The notes beneath the pieces are model-generated. The model saw only the letters and a list, made by a program, of their open reading frames with translations, ran no database searches and had not been told where the DNA came from. A stretch of DNA of 64,000 bases. Source: Megaustenia siamemsis (lineage: Eukaryota > Mollusca > Gastropoda > Stylommatophora > Ariophantidae). Each line of letters starts with the position of its first letter. Position 1 is the stretch's first letter. Of this stretch, positions 32,579 through 41,995 are shown in pieces. The position numbers and the translations under genes are program-made. The DNA lies in the NCBI GenBank assembly GCA_032433765.1, contig JAVIAB010000159.1:868001-932000 (forward strand), in the 5' to 3' direction.

Positions 32579-33405
32579 AGACACCCACGATCGAAACACT
32601 GGCACCAGCTGGACTTGATACTTGTCAGACACCCACGATCGAAACACTGGCACCAGCTGGACTTGATACTTGTCAGACACCCACGATCTAAACACTGGCA
32701 CCAGCTAGACTTGATACTTGTCAGACACCCACGATCTAAACACTGGCACCAGCTGGACTTGATACTTGTCAGACACCCACGATCTAAACACTGGCACCAG
32801 CTGGACTTGATACTTGTCAGACACCCACGATCTAAACACTGGCACCAGCTGGACTTGTCAGACACCCACGATCTAAACACTGGCACCAGCTGGACTTGAT
32901 ACTTGTCAGACACCCACGATCTAAACACTGGCACCAGCTGGACTTGTCAGACACCCACGATCTAAACACTGGCACCAGCTGGACTTGATACATATCAGAC
33001 ACCCATGATCTAAACACTGGCACCAGCTGGACTTGTCAGACACCCACGATCGAAACACTGGCACCAGCTGGACTTGATACTTGTCAGACACCCATGATCT
33101 AAACACTGGCACCAGCTGGACTTGTCAGACACCCACGATCGAAACACTGGCACCAGCTGGACTTGATACTTGTCAGACACCCACGATCTAAACACTGGCA
33201 CCAGCTGGACTTGATACTTGTCAGACACCCACGATCTAAACACTGGCACCAGCTGGACTTGTCAGACACCCACGATCTAAACACTGGCACCAGCTGGACT
33301 TGATACTTGTCAGACACCCACGATCTAAACACTGGCACCAGCTGGACTTGATACTTGTCAGACACCCACGATCTAAACACTGGCACCAGCTGGACATGAC
33401 ACTTG
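32579..33405. repeat. 48/41-bp tandem array inside the LINE-C endonuclease, about 18 units
   Basis: The 48-bp unit encodes HPRSKHWHQLDLILVR (16 codons), a normal single segment of the nuclease. About two thirds of the units are 48 bp and keep frame; the others are 41 bp after loss of 7 bp between two TTG copies (GGACTTGATACTTGTC to GGACTTGTC) and shift frame. Confidence 0.93.
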
Positions 33406-34110
33406 TCAGACGCCCTTTCCTCAAATCTGTAATTCACACACGGTCATACCACAGTGCAGACTGTGACTCGGATCATTCTCTAGTCTGCTACAAACTCAAG
33501 TTACTGCCCAGGAGGTTCCACTATGCCAGGCAGCCAAAGAAGAGACCTCGCATAGACACTAGCAAGCTAACACATTCTGGATTGGTCGAGCCGTTCAACA
33601 AGACCCTCAAGGAGTCACAAAGCGCTCATGAACAGTACAACAGCGCTGTGGAAAAATGGGAACATCTCCACAACGTCATCTACAACAACGCGGTTAGCAT
33701 CTTCAGAAAACTGACACTTAAGTCTCACGATTGGTTTTGAAGCCAACTCCCATGTTATGACACCTGTAATTGAAGCTAAACACACAGGCTTCTTAGATCA
33801 CAAGCGCGCACCTAATGCAAATACTCTGCAGGCTATTAAAATGACCAGAAACAAAGTCCAGCAAACAGCTCGACGCTGTGCTAATGAGTACTGGCTCCAG
33901 CTTAGCGACAACATCCAGACTGCATCTCAAACTGGAAACCTAAAAGTAATGTATGATGGCATAAAGAAAGCCCTTGGACCAACAAAATACACTATTGCCC
34001 CACTAAAGTCATCCACTGGGGAGAAAATAACAGATAGAGGCAAACAGATGGAAAGATGGGTGGAACATTATTCTTCACTTTATTCAATAGAAAAAACTGT
34101 TACACCAAAC
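33406..34110 (+). pseudogene. LINE-C endonuclease end and linker
   Basis: Encodes SADCDSDHSLVCYKLKLLPR, then KKRPRIDTSKLTHSGL and KSHDWF to a stop at 33738, then in the next frame MTRNKVQQTARRCANEYWLQ and KALGPTKYTIAPLKSSTGE. This is the region between endonuclease and reverse transcriptase. One frameshift or stop at about 33740. Confidence 0.8.
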
Positions 34111-34124
34111 GTCCTTGATGCCAT

Positions 34125-36515
34125 ACAATGTCTCCCACCTATGGAAGAGTTGGACATTGAAACCAACCACAGAGGAACTTAGCAAGGCCATAGATAGCTT
34201 GGCTCCCAATGTCTCCCACCTATGGAAGAGTTGGACATTGAACCAACCATAGAGGAACTTAACAAGGCCATAGATAGCTTGGCTCCCAATGTCTCCCACC
34301 TATGGAAGAGTTGGACATTGAACCAACCATAGAGGAACTTAGCAAGGCCATAGATAGCTTGGCTCCCAATGTCTCCCACCTATGGAAGAGTTGGACATTG
34401 AACCAACCGTAGAGGAACTTAGCAAGGCCATAGATAGCTTGGCTCCCAATGTCTCCCACCTATGGAAGAGTTGGACATTGAACCAACCGTAGAGGAACTT
34501 AGCAAGGTCATAGATAGCTTGGCTCCCAATGTCTCCCACCTATGGAAGAGTTGGACATTGAACCAACCGTAGAGGAACTTAGCAAGGTCATAGATAGCTT
34601 GGCTCCCAATGTCTCCCACCTATGGAAGAGTTGGACATTGAACCAACCGTAGAGGAACTTAGCAAGGCCATAGATAGCTTGGCTCCCAATGTCTCCCACC
34701 TATGGAAGAGTTGGACATTGAACCAACCGTAGAGGAACTTAACAAGGCCATAGATAGCTTGGCTCCCAATGTCTCCCACCTATGGAAGAGTTGGACATTG
34801 AACCAACCGTAGAGGAACTTAACAAGGCCATAGATAGCTTGGCTCCCAATGTCTCCCACCTATGGAAGAGTTGGACATTGAACCAACCGTAGAGGAACTT
34901 AGCAAGGTCATAGATAGCTTGGCTCCCAATGTCTCCCACCTATGGAAGAGTTGGACATTGAACCAACCGTAGAGGAACTTAGCAAGGCCATAGATAGCTT
35001 GGCTCCCAATGTCTCCCACCTATGGAAGAGTTGGACATTGAACCAACCGTAGAGGAACTTAGCAAGGCCATAGATAGCTTGGCTCCCAATGTCTCCCACC
35101 TATGGAAGAGTTGGACATTGAACCAACCGTAGAGGAACTTAGCAAGGCCATAGATAGCTTGGCTCCCAATGTCTCCCACCTATGGAAGAGTTGGACATTG
35201 AACCAACCGTAGAGGAACTTAGCAAGGCCATAGATAGCTTGGCTCCCAATATCTCCCACCTATGGAAGAGTTGGACATTGAACCAACCATAGAGGAACTT
35301 AGCAAGGCCATAGATAGCTTGGCTCCCAATGTCTCCCACCTATGGAAGAGTTGGACATTGAACCAACCGTAGAGGAACTTAGCAAGGCCATAGATAGCTT
35401 GGCTCCCAATGTCTCCCACCTATGGAAGAGTTAGACATTGAACCAACCGTAGAGGAACTTAGCAAGGCCATAGATAGCTTGGCTCCCAATGTCTCCCACC
35501 TATGGAAGAGTTGGACATTGAACCAACCGTAGAGGAACTTAGCAAGGTCATAGATAGCTTGGCTCCCAATGTCTCCCACCTATGGAAGAGTTAGACATTG
35601 AACCAACCGTAGAGGAACTTAGCAAGGCCATAGATAGCTTGGCTCCCAATGTCTCCCACCTATGGAAGAGTTGGACATTGAACCAACCGTAGAGGAACTT
35701 AGCAAGGCCATAGACAGCTTGGCTCCCAATGTCTCCCACCTATGGAAGAGTTAGACATTGAACCAACCGTAGAGGAACTTAGCAAGGCCATAGACAGCTT
35801 GGCTCCCAATGTCTCCCACCTATGGAAGAGTTAGACATTGAATCAACCGTAGAGGAACTTAGCAAGGCCATAGATAGCTTGGCTCCCAATGTCTCCCACC
35901 TATGGAAGAGTTGGACATTGAACCAACCGTAGAGGAACTTAGCAAGGCCATAGATAGCTTGGCTCCCAATGTCTCCCACCTATGGAAGAGTTAGACATTG
36001 AACCAACTGTAGAGGAACTTAGCAAGGCCATAGATAGCTTGGCTCCCAATGTCTCCCACCTATGGAAGAGTTGGACATTGAACCAACCGTAGAGGAACTT
36101 AGCAAGGCCATAGACAGCTTGGCTCCCAATGTCTCCCACCTATGGAAGAGTTAGACATTGAACCAACCGTAGAGGAACTTAGCAAGGCCATAGACAGCTT
36201 GGCTCCCAATGTCTCCCACCTATGGAAGAGTTAGACATTGAATCAACCGTAGAGGAACTTAGCAAGGCCATAGACAGCTTGGCTCCCAATGTCTCCCACC
36301 TATGGAAGAGTTGGACATTGAACCAACCGTAGAGGAACTTAGCAAGGCCATAGATAGCTTGGCTCCCAATGTCTCCCACCTATGGAAGAGTTAGACATTG
36401 AACCAACTGTAGAGGAACTTAGCAAGGCCATAGATAGCTTGGCTCCCAATGTCTCCCACCTATGGAAGAGTTGGACATTGAACCAACCGTAGAGGAACTT
36501 AGCAAGGCCATAGAT
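34125..36515. repeat. 80-bp tandem array inside LINE-C, about 30 units
   Basis: The 80-bp unit (CTCCCACCTATGGAAGAG, GAACTTAGCAAGGCCATAGA) encodes LPPMEELDIEPTVEELSKAI of the start of the reverse transcriptase. Since 80 is not a multiple of three, each unit shifts frame. The last unit joins the normal sequence at 36462. Near the right end five units form a 400-bp block repeated twice. The many minus-strand open frames here are shadows of the period. Confidence 0.95.
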
Positions 36516-38240
36516 AGCTTGGCCACAGGCAAGGCTCCAGGACAAGATGGGATCCCTCCCGATCTGATTAAATCCTGCAAAAGTGCTTTGTTACATCCCC
36601 TGCTTGAAGTGCTACATCTATGCTGGAAAGAGAAAGCCATTCCTCAAGATATGAGAGACTCCGTGATTGTAATTCTCTACAAAAATAAAGGAGACAGAAG
36701 CGACTGCAGCAACTACAGAGGCATCTCCATACTCAGCATTGTCGCAAGATCTTCGCCAGAGTCATCTTAGGAAGGCTCCAAAAACTCGCAGAACACGTAT
36801 ATTCTGAATCGTAATGCACTTTAGATCCAGAAGATCAACTGCAGACATGATTTTCTCTTTACGCCTACTTAAAAAATATCTAGAGAGCAGAAAAAGCCTC
36901 TCTTCATTGCCTTTATCGACCTTACAAAGGCATTTGATCTTGTCAGCAGGAGGTATTTTCAAAATACTTTCCAAAATAGACTGCCCACATACTCTACTGA
37001 CGCTAGTCAATCGTTTCATGAGGACATGAAGGGCACCATCCAATAGACTGCCCACATACTCTACTGACGCTAGTCAAATCGTTTCATGAGGACATGAAGG
37101 GCACCATCCAATAGACTGCCCACATACTCTACTGACGCTAGTCAAATCGCTTCATGAGGACATGAAGGGCACCATCCAATAGACTGCCCACATACTCTAC
37201 TGACGCTAGTCAAATCGCTTCATGAGGACATGAAGGGCACCATCCAATAGACTGCCCACATACTCTACTGTCGCTAGTCAAATCGCTTCATGAGGACATG
37301 AAGGGCACCATCCAATATGACGGCAGCACATCACAACCCTTTGGCATACGCAGCAGTGTCAAGCAGGGATGCGTTCTTACTCCAACTCTATTTGGAATCT
37401 TCTTCGCTGTTCTGTTAAAACATGCATTCTCACATGCGAATAAAGGAGTCTATCTGCATACTAGATCTGATGGTCGATTGTTCAATATCTCAAGACTAAA
37501 GGCAATGTCTAAGGTCAGACATATCTATATTAGAGATCTGTTATTTGCTGACGACGCTGCACTTGTCACGCAAAGTCAGGAAGAACTCCAGAGCATGGTA
37601 CATTGCTTTTCATATGTCTGCCGAGACTTCGGCCTAACAATAAGTTTGTAGAAAACTAACATACTCGGTCAGGACGTCGAAGCAACACTTGAAATCTCTG
37701 TCGACAACTATAAACTTGACATCGTGCGGCAGTATAACTACCTGGGGTCCATCATCAGCGACAGACTATCTTTAGATACAGAAATTGACACTCGTATTGG
37801 TAAAGCTGCTACCACCTTTGCTTGTCTTTCTAGGCATGTCTCACAAAACAGCAAACTGACAATTAAAACAAATGCAGCATCTTACAATGCCTGCATAATT
37901 AGTATCCTCCTGCATGGCAGTGAATCTTGGACAACCTATGTAAAGCAGGAGAGAAGGCTAAATGCATTCCATACGTGATGTCTACGCCGTATTCTTGGTA
38001 TCACCTGGAATGATAAAGTGACAAATGTTAAGGTCATGACTTGCACCGGCTTACCGAATATTTACACACTGCTCAAACAACATAGGTTACGCTGGCTTGG
38101 CCATGTACACCATATGAAAGATGGCCGCCCAAAACTTTGATTTGTAGATGTGTGTAAACGCAACATGGAGACTCTGAACATAAACCCTGCAGCATGGGAA
38201 GACATAGCTGCAGACCACAATCTCTGGAAACAAACTCTGA
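36462..38240 (+). pseudogene. LINE-C reverse transcriptase and C-terminal region
   Basis: Frame 36462-36770 has TGKAPGQDGIPPDLIKSCKS, DMRDSVIVILYKNKGDRSD and NYRGISILSIV. Then FRSRRSTADMIFSLRLL, a frameshifted motif A (LIAFIDLTKAFDLV-like), motif B SSVKQGCVLTPTLFGIFF (37350), motif C LLFADDAALVTQSQEEL (37540), YNYLGSIISDRLSLDTEID, ILLHGSESWTTY and RLRWLGHVHHMKDGRP. FADD is intact. At least five stops or shifts, including at 37649 and 37977. Confidence 0.87.
36977..37316. repeat. 68-bp tandem array inside the LINE-C reverse transcriptase, 5 units
   Basis: Unit GACTGCCCACATACTCTACT to ATGAAGGGCACCATCCA encodes DCPHTLLTLVKSLHEDMKGT of the fingers/palm region upstream of motif B. The units are almost identical, so the expansion is recent. 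68 bp shifts frame each time. Confidence 0.93.
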
Positions 38241-38436
38241 AGTGAAGGTTCACCTCAAAGAAGTATTTTCATTCATGGAGAGAGAGAATACACAATGAAA
38301 GAAAAGAAAAGAAAAGAAAAAATAACATTTCTAGGGGCGCTGAAAAATCCATAGTCAATTATGACTGACGGAGGTTACTATATATGCAAGTATAGGTTCG
38401 GTAGCGCATGGAGGTAAGAAATGTGTAGTAGGTGTC

Positions 38437-38870
38437 CTATGTGTTTGAGAGTGATATGTTCATGCCTTGGGGGGACAGCAAACCCAACTGAGCAATGAGG
38501 TGATTCTCAAGAGCGAACCGGCTGCAATTGCTGGAGTGACACAAGATAATGCCAGTGACTTGCATGTCAGGTTTACCACTATGGCCAGGGGAGTTGAAAT
38601 GGGCAGATACCGGGATGCCAGTTTTTTGCTCAACATCACGAAGATGCTCACAAAATCTGTCACTCAAGCGTCGTCTAGACTCGCCCACATATGTTATCTG
38701 TCATTGCTTACATATTATGGCGTAGATGATATTCCGTGACACACAAGTAAACCCTCCTTGATGTTGAATCGCTTATTAGAGAACAAGACCGAATCGGTGC
38801 AAAGCACGTAGTCACAAGGTCTGCAAACTCGACGTCCACAACGAACAGTACCAAGGTGTTTGTGGTTTGA
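38437..38870 (-). pseudogene. GIY-YIG endonuclease of the Penelope-like element (broken)
   Basis: Minus strand: GFTCVSRNIIYAIICKQ, stop, then ITYVGESRRRLSDRFCEHLR and HFNSPGHSGKPDMQVTGIIL. Compared with the 5788-6195 copy the second Cys of the CQRC pair is replaced through a stop codon and YIG reads YVG. Arg (RRRL) and Glu (CEH) are kept. Upstream sequence decays within about 150 bp. Confidence 0.8.
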
Positions 38871-39389
38871 GCGGTGGAGACGGCTCGTGACAAGCTCCCT
38901 GCCTCTTTATCCTCTCCTATTCCTCTGTTTGGATAAACCCCCCCCCCCCGTTAGGCTCTTGCAGTTTTATGATACCTATTATCTTCTCCTTCTTCCGCCC
39001 TTTGCCATGCCTTACCTGAGCTTTTGTTTGGGTTTCTATTCATCACGACCAATGTTTTGACACTGGTCTGGCGTACTCGCTTTCTCTCCTCCCCCCCCCC
39101 CATCTCAATTGTTTCCTACAATTCCTGTATCCCTTTCTTCCACCACGTAGTGTCATTCATGTGGTCATTTTTTCGTTTCGCTCACAGCAGACAGACAAGT
39201 TATTTGAGCTAAGTGAAATAATTTTATATATATATATATAAAATCTCCTATTCTTTCTAATCTGCACCTATCTCCCCTCATGTAGCTTTCTTCTGTTTTC
39301 ATTTGTCTACATCCTACTTTCTTCTTTTCTGTCCATCTCTCCACTCTTCTGATCAAGTAGTTATAGATAATTGTGTTTCACCGTTTGTT
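38871..39389. other. No gene recognised
   Basis: C/T-rich sequence with C and TA runs (38939-38949, 39095-39104, 39227-39240). May be the 5' part of the Penelope-like element or filler between its two ends; nothing diagnostic. Confidence 0.4.
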
Positions 39390-39404
39390 TTCGTTGTCCT
39401 TGTA

Positions 39405-39433
39405 CTCTGAAGAAGGCCACAGACCGAAACGTC
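39405..39433 (+). other. Hammerhead-like motif (first of two in the right end)
   Basis: CTCTGAAGAAGGCC, ACAGA, CCGAAACGTC. Box CTGAAGA, a short stem GG/CC and a complete GAAAC box. The distance to the second motif (39983) is 578 bp. Confidence 0.35.
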
Positions 39434-39982
39434 AGTATTGCCTTGTGTTCCTCCCTTGTAAAGCTGTCTTCATACCTTGGAGTGTTTAACACTCCCCACC
39501 ACTGGCTCCAGGACACCTACTACACATTTCTTACCCCCATGCGTTACCAATCCTATATTTGTATATGTATTTGTATGCATATGTATTGGCACATTTAGGT
39601 TTTCTTTTGTGTGCTTTGTGGCAATATATATACGGATTTATGCTTGTACGCATGTATTGTTATATACATGTTTTTTTTTTACACATTGGTTATGTGTGCA
39701 CACACAGAGTTAGATATGCACAGTTTACACATATCTTGTACACACCTCCCAATATTTTTAGAACCCTTCCCTTCCGTCTTCTCGCCTGACTGCCTGGTCA
39801 GTGAGATACATAGTTGGTCATCCCGCCCTCTCATTTTAGTCCATTCGGATCCTGACCACGCTCTGGACCACAGGAAAGTGACCTTTTTTATTTCCTTTCT
39901 TGAGTATCTAGCATATTATCGTCATGTAGTTGGATTTGTTTACATATCCTTATATATATTTTTTGTGTTGTTGTTTGTTGTT

Positions 39983-40012
39983 CCAGCTGAAGGCCTACTT
40001 GGCTGAAACATT
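39983..40012 (+). other. Hammerhead-like motif (second in the right end)
   Basis: CCAGCTGAAGGCC, TACTT, GGCTGAAACATT. The mate of the minus-strand motif at 30581, with the same G-T wobble in the stem and GAAAC kept. Confidence 0.35.
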
Positions 40013-40089
40013 GACTTTTGTTTTGTCCATTACCACGTAAAGATGTCACCATACCACTTTTATCTTCTTTTTTTTTTAGAATTGTGTCG

Positions 40090-40204
40090 TTCTATCTCAT
40101 GTTACAAAGGTTTGATGTCTCGCAGCCAGTAGATTTTGTGTGTCAATCCGGCTGTGTGTTTGGCTTCCTTGTAGTGTTGTTCGCTGTCTAGCTCATGTTC
40201 TCAT
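40090..40204. repeat. Single diverged 100-bp repeat unit
   Basis: TATCTCATGTTACAAAGG, GATGTCTCGCAGCCAG, GTCAATCCGGCTGTG and CTTGTAGTGTTGTTCGC reproduce one unit of the 29518-30472 array in the same orientation, starting at the phase where that array stops. Confidence 0.8.
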
Positions 40205-40955
40205 TGATCTCCTCTGTCTCTGATGGGTTGGCTAACTTGCATATAGAGTCCATCTATGTAATAAACATAAGGGGCGATGTTACACACCCCTGTCTTACAA
40301 CTGATCTAACTTCAAAGTGGTCTGTGTAGCCTGCTGCTGTTCTGACTGTGCAGCTGCTGTTGATGTACAGACTTTTAATTAGGTTGGTTAGATGTTGGCT
40401 TACTCCGTATGTTGTTACAACTTCCACAGTTGTTCTGTTTACTCTGTCGAATGCCTTTTCTTGGTCAATGAAGGCTATGTACAAGTTTTGATTGTGTTCT
40501 GATGTCTTTTCTGCAAGCTGTTTGAAAATGAATAGAGCTTCAGTACATCCTCTTTTTTCTGAACCCTATTTGAGAATCACTTACCTGTATTTCTAATATT
40601 AGTCAAGACTTGTTTCCCCACAATTTTGTCGTATAATTTTCCTACATGGCTGAGCAGCTATCAACCTCTATATTGATTGCAGTTTATTTTGCTACCTTTC
40701 TTTGTCCATGTTGGTACAATGATTGATGTTGCTAGTCTACTGTGGATTTTGTTGATGCCATGTTGAATTGAATATTCTGTGCAGCAATGTCACTCCTGTT
40801 TCTCCTGCTGCTGCTATTATTTCTTTTTGTATGTTATCCCTGGTGCTTTGCTTCTTGGTGCATATTTCACTACCTCTTTAATTTCCTCTTTCATGATGTT
40901 GGGTTTAGTATTTGTGCATTTTTGCATGGTTTTTGTTATGTTAATGAAAGTTGGT
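40205..40955 (-). pseudogene. LINE-B reverse transcriptase fragment (minus)
   Basis: Minus strand: LHRIFN-like text, motif A YIAFIDQEKAFDRVNRTT, TTYGVSQHLTNLIKSLYINS, VRTAAGYTDHFEVRS and motif B VVRQGCVTSPLMF. It ends at the KLANPSETEEIN region. It is head-to-head with the plus-strand 3' half that follows. Confidence 0.8.
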
Positions 40956-41995
40956 TACTAGACAGAGAAGTTGACATGAGAATACAAAAAGCAAATGCTG
41001 TCACATACCAGCTTTCACCATTGCTGTCACATACCAGCTTTCACCATTGATATCACATACCAGCTTTCACCATTGATGTCACATACCAGCTTTCACCATT
41101 GATGTCACATACCAGCTTTCACCATTGATGTCACATACCAGCTTTCACCATTGATGTCACATACCAGCTTTCACCATTGATGTCACATACCAGCTTTCAC
41201 CATTGATGTCACATACCAGCTTTCACCATTGATGTCACATACCAGCTTTCACCATTGATATCACATACCAGCTTTCACCATTGATGTCACATACCAGCTT
41301 TCACCATTGATGTCACATACCAGCTTTCACCATTGATGTCACATACCAGCTTTCACCATTGATGTCACATACCAGCTTTCACCATTGATGTCACATACCA
41401 GCTTTCACCATTGATGTCACATACCAGCTTTCACCATTGATGTCACATACCAGCTTTCACCATTGATGTCACATACCAGCTTTCACCATTGCTGTCACAT
41501 ACCAGCTTTCACCATTGCTAAGACATCCAAACATTCTATGCCAGCTAAACAACAAATGATAAATAGCATCTTCATACCAACTTTGAGCTATGAAAGTCAA
41601 ACATGGACCCTTTCTAAATCACATTTAAGAAAGATCAATACATGTGAGATGCGTTGCTTGAGAAAAGTAACAAACAACACAAGAAGAGATAGAATACCAA
41701 ATGAAACCATAAGAAAAATGGTAGGAACAAAACCCTGCCAAGAATATATAGAGCAACAACAACTTAAATGGTTTGGCCACCTGGTCAGAATGAATCCTCA
41801 CCAATCACCATCAAGGGCGTTCTTCTCGAGAATGCATGGAAAAAGACAAGAGGAAGACCCAGAAGAAGATGGATAGATGCAGTGACAGAGACATGTAACA
41901 ACAAAGGAAAATCACTAATTCAGACAGTTCGAGTAGCTCAAGAACGACAAATGATATAAACCGTGACACCTTTTAGGTATCAGTGAGAAAGAGAA
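40956..41995 (+). pseudogene. LINE-B-related 3' half with a 26-bp array inside
   Basis: Starts LDREVDMRIQKANAVTYQLS, is interrupted by the 26-bp array, resumes RHPNI-like then MPAKQQMINSIFIPTLSYES, KINTCEMRCLRKVTNNTRRD, EYIEQQQLKWFGHLVRMNPH and RRRWIDAVTETCNNKGKSLI and stops at QERQMI (41959). A second copy of its C-terminus is at 55572-55883. It belongs to a sister subfamily of LINE-B. Confidence 0.82.
40997..41518. repeat. 26-bp array inside LINE coding sequence, about 20 units
   Basis: Unit TGATGTCACATACCAGCTTTCACCAT-like, quoted here as GTCACATACCAGCTTTCACC. The first and last units read TGCTGTCAC..., the original LINE codons for A-V-T-Y-Q-L-S-P-L-L; the inner ones carry TGATGTCAC. The expansion lies exactly between two conserved blocks of the LINE. 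Confidence 0.95.

Larger units (their letters stand above)
31017..38390 (+). mobile_element. LINE-C with 12-bp target duplication and three internal tandem arrays
   Basis: TATATATGCAAG occurs at 31017-31028 and 38379-38390, flanking 7350 bp. The 5' leader (31260-31950) is followed by endonuclease, linker, reverse transcriptase, C-terminal region and an AAAAG-type microsatellite at 38297-38321; 57 bp of unexplained sequence separate that microsatellite from the right duplication. About half of the length consists of arrays of 48/41 bp, 80 bp and 68 bp, all grown from the element's own coding sequence. The copy is dead. Confidence 0.85.
30539..40079 (-). mobile_element. Penelope-like element with inverted ends, carrying LINE-C
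   Basis: Left end (30539, CTAAAAAAAAAATAAG then GTGGTATGGTGAC) and right end (40079, reverse complement of nearly the same) are inverted copies of about 450 bp. The minus-strand element reads GIY-YIG region (38870-38437), 3' region (to 38379), then after LINE-C (31029-38378) resumes at 31028 and ends at 30539. Without LINE-C the element is about 2.2 kb. Inverted terminal copies are known among Penelope-like elements. The reverse transcriptase is missing. Confidence 0.7.
39390..40079 (+). mobile_element. Inverted terminal copy of the Penelope-like element
   Basis: Plus-strand counterpart of 38430-38379 plus 31028-30539: GGACACCTACTACACATTTC, then TATTGGCACATTTAGG and CACCATACCAC with a T run. 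It carries two hammerhead-like motifs, at 39405 and 39983. Open frames within (for example 39611-40006) parallel the minus-strand frame at 30689-31027, but the similarity is at the DNA level and no motif supports a protein. Confidence 0.65.

Noticed and set aside
34084..36640. Many overlapping minus-strand frames of 63-73 codons
   Set aside because: Each is a shadow of the 80-bp LINE-C array; starts recur every 80 bp and the sense strand encodes LINE sequence.
39477..40006. Overlapping 75-131-codon frames in the Penelope-like end
   Set aside because: Similar frames exist in the inverted copy, but three overlapping frames are equally open and the conservation is that of the DNA repeat; no protein motif is visible.
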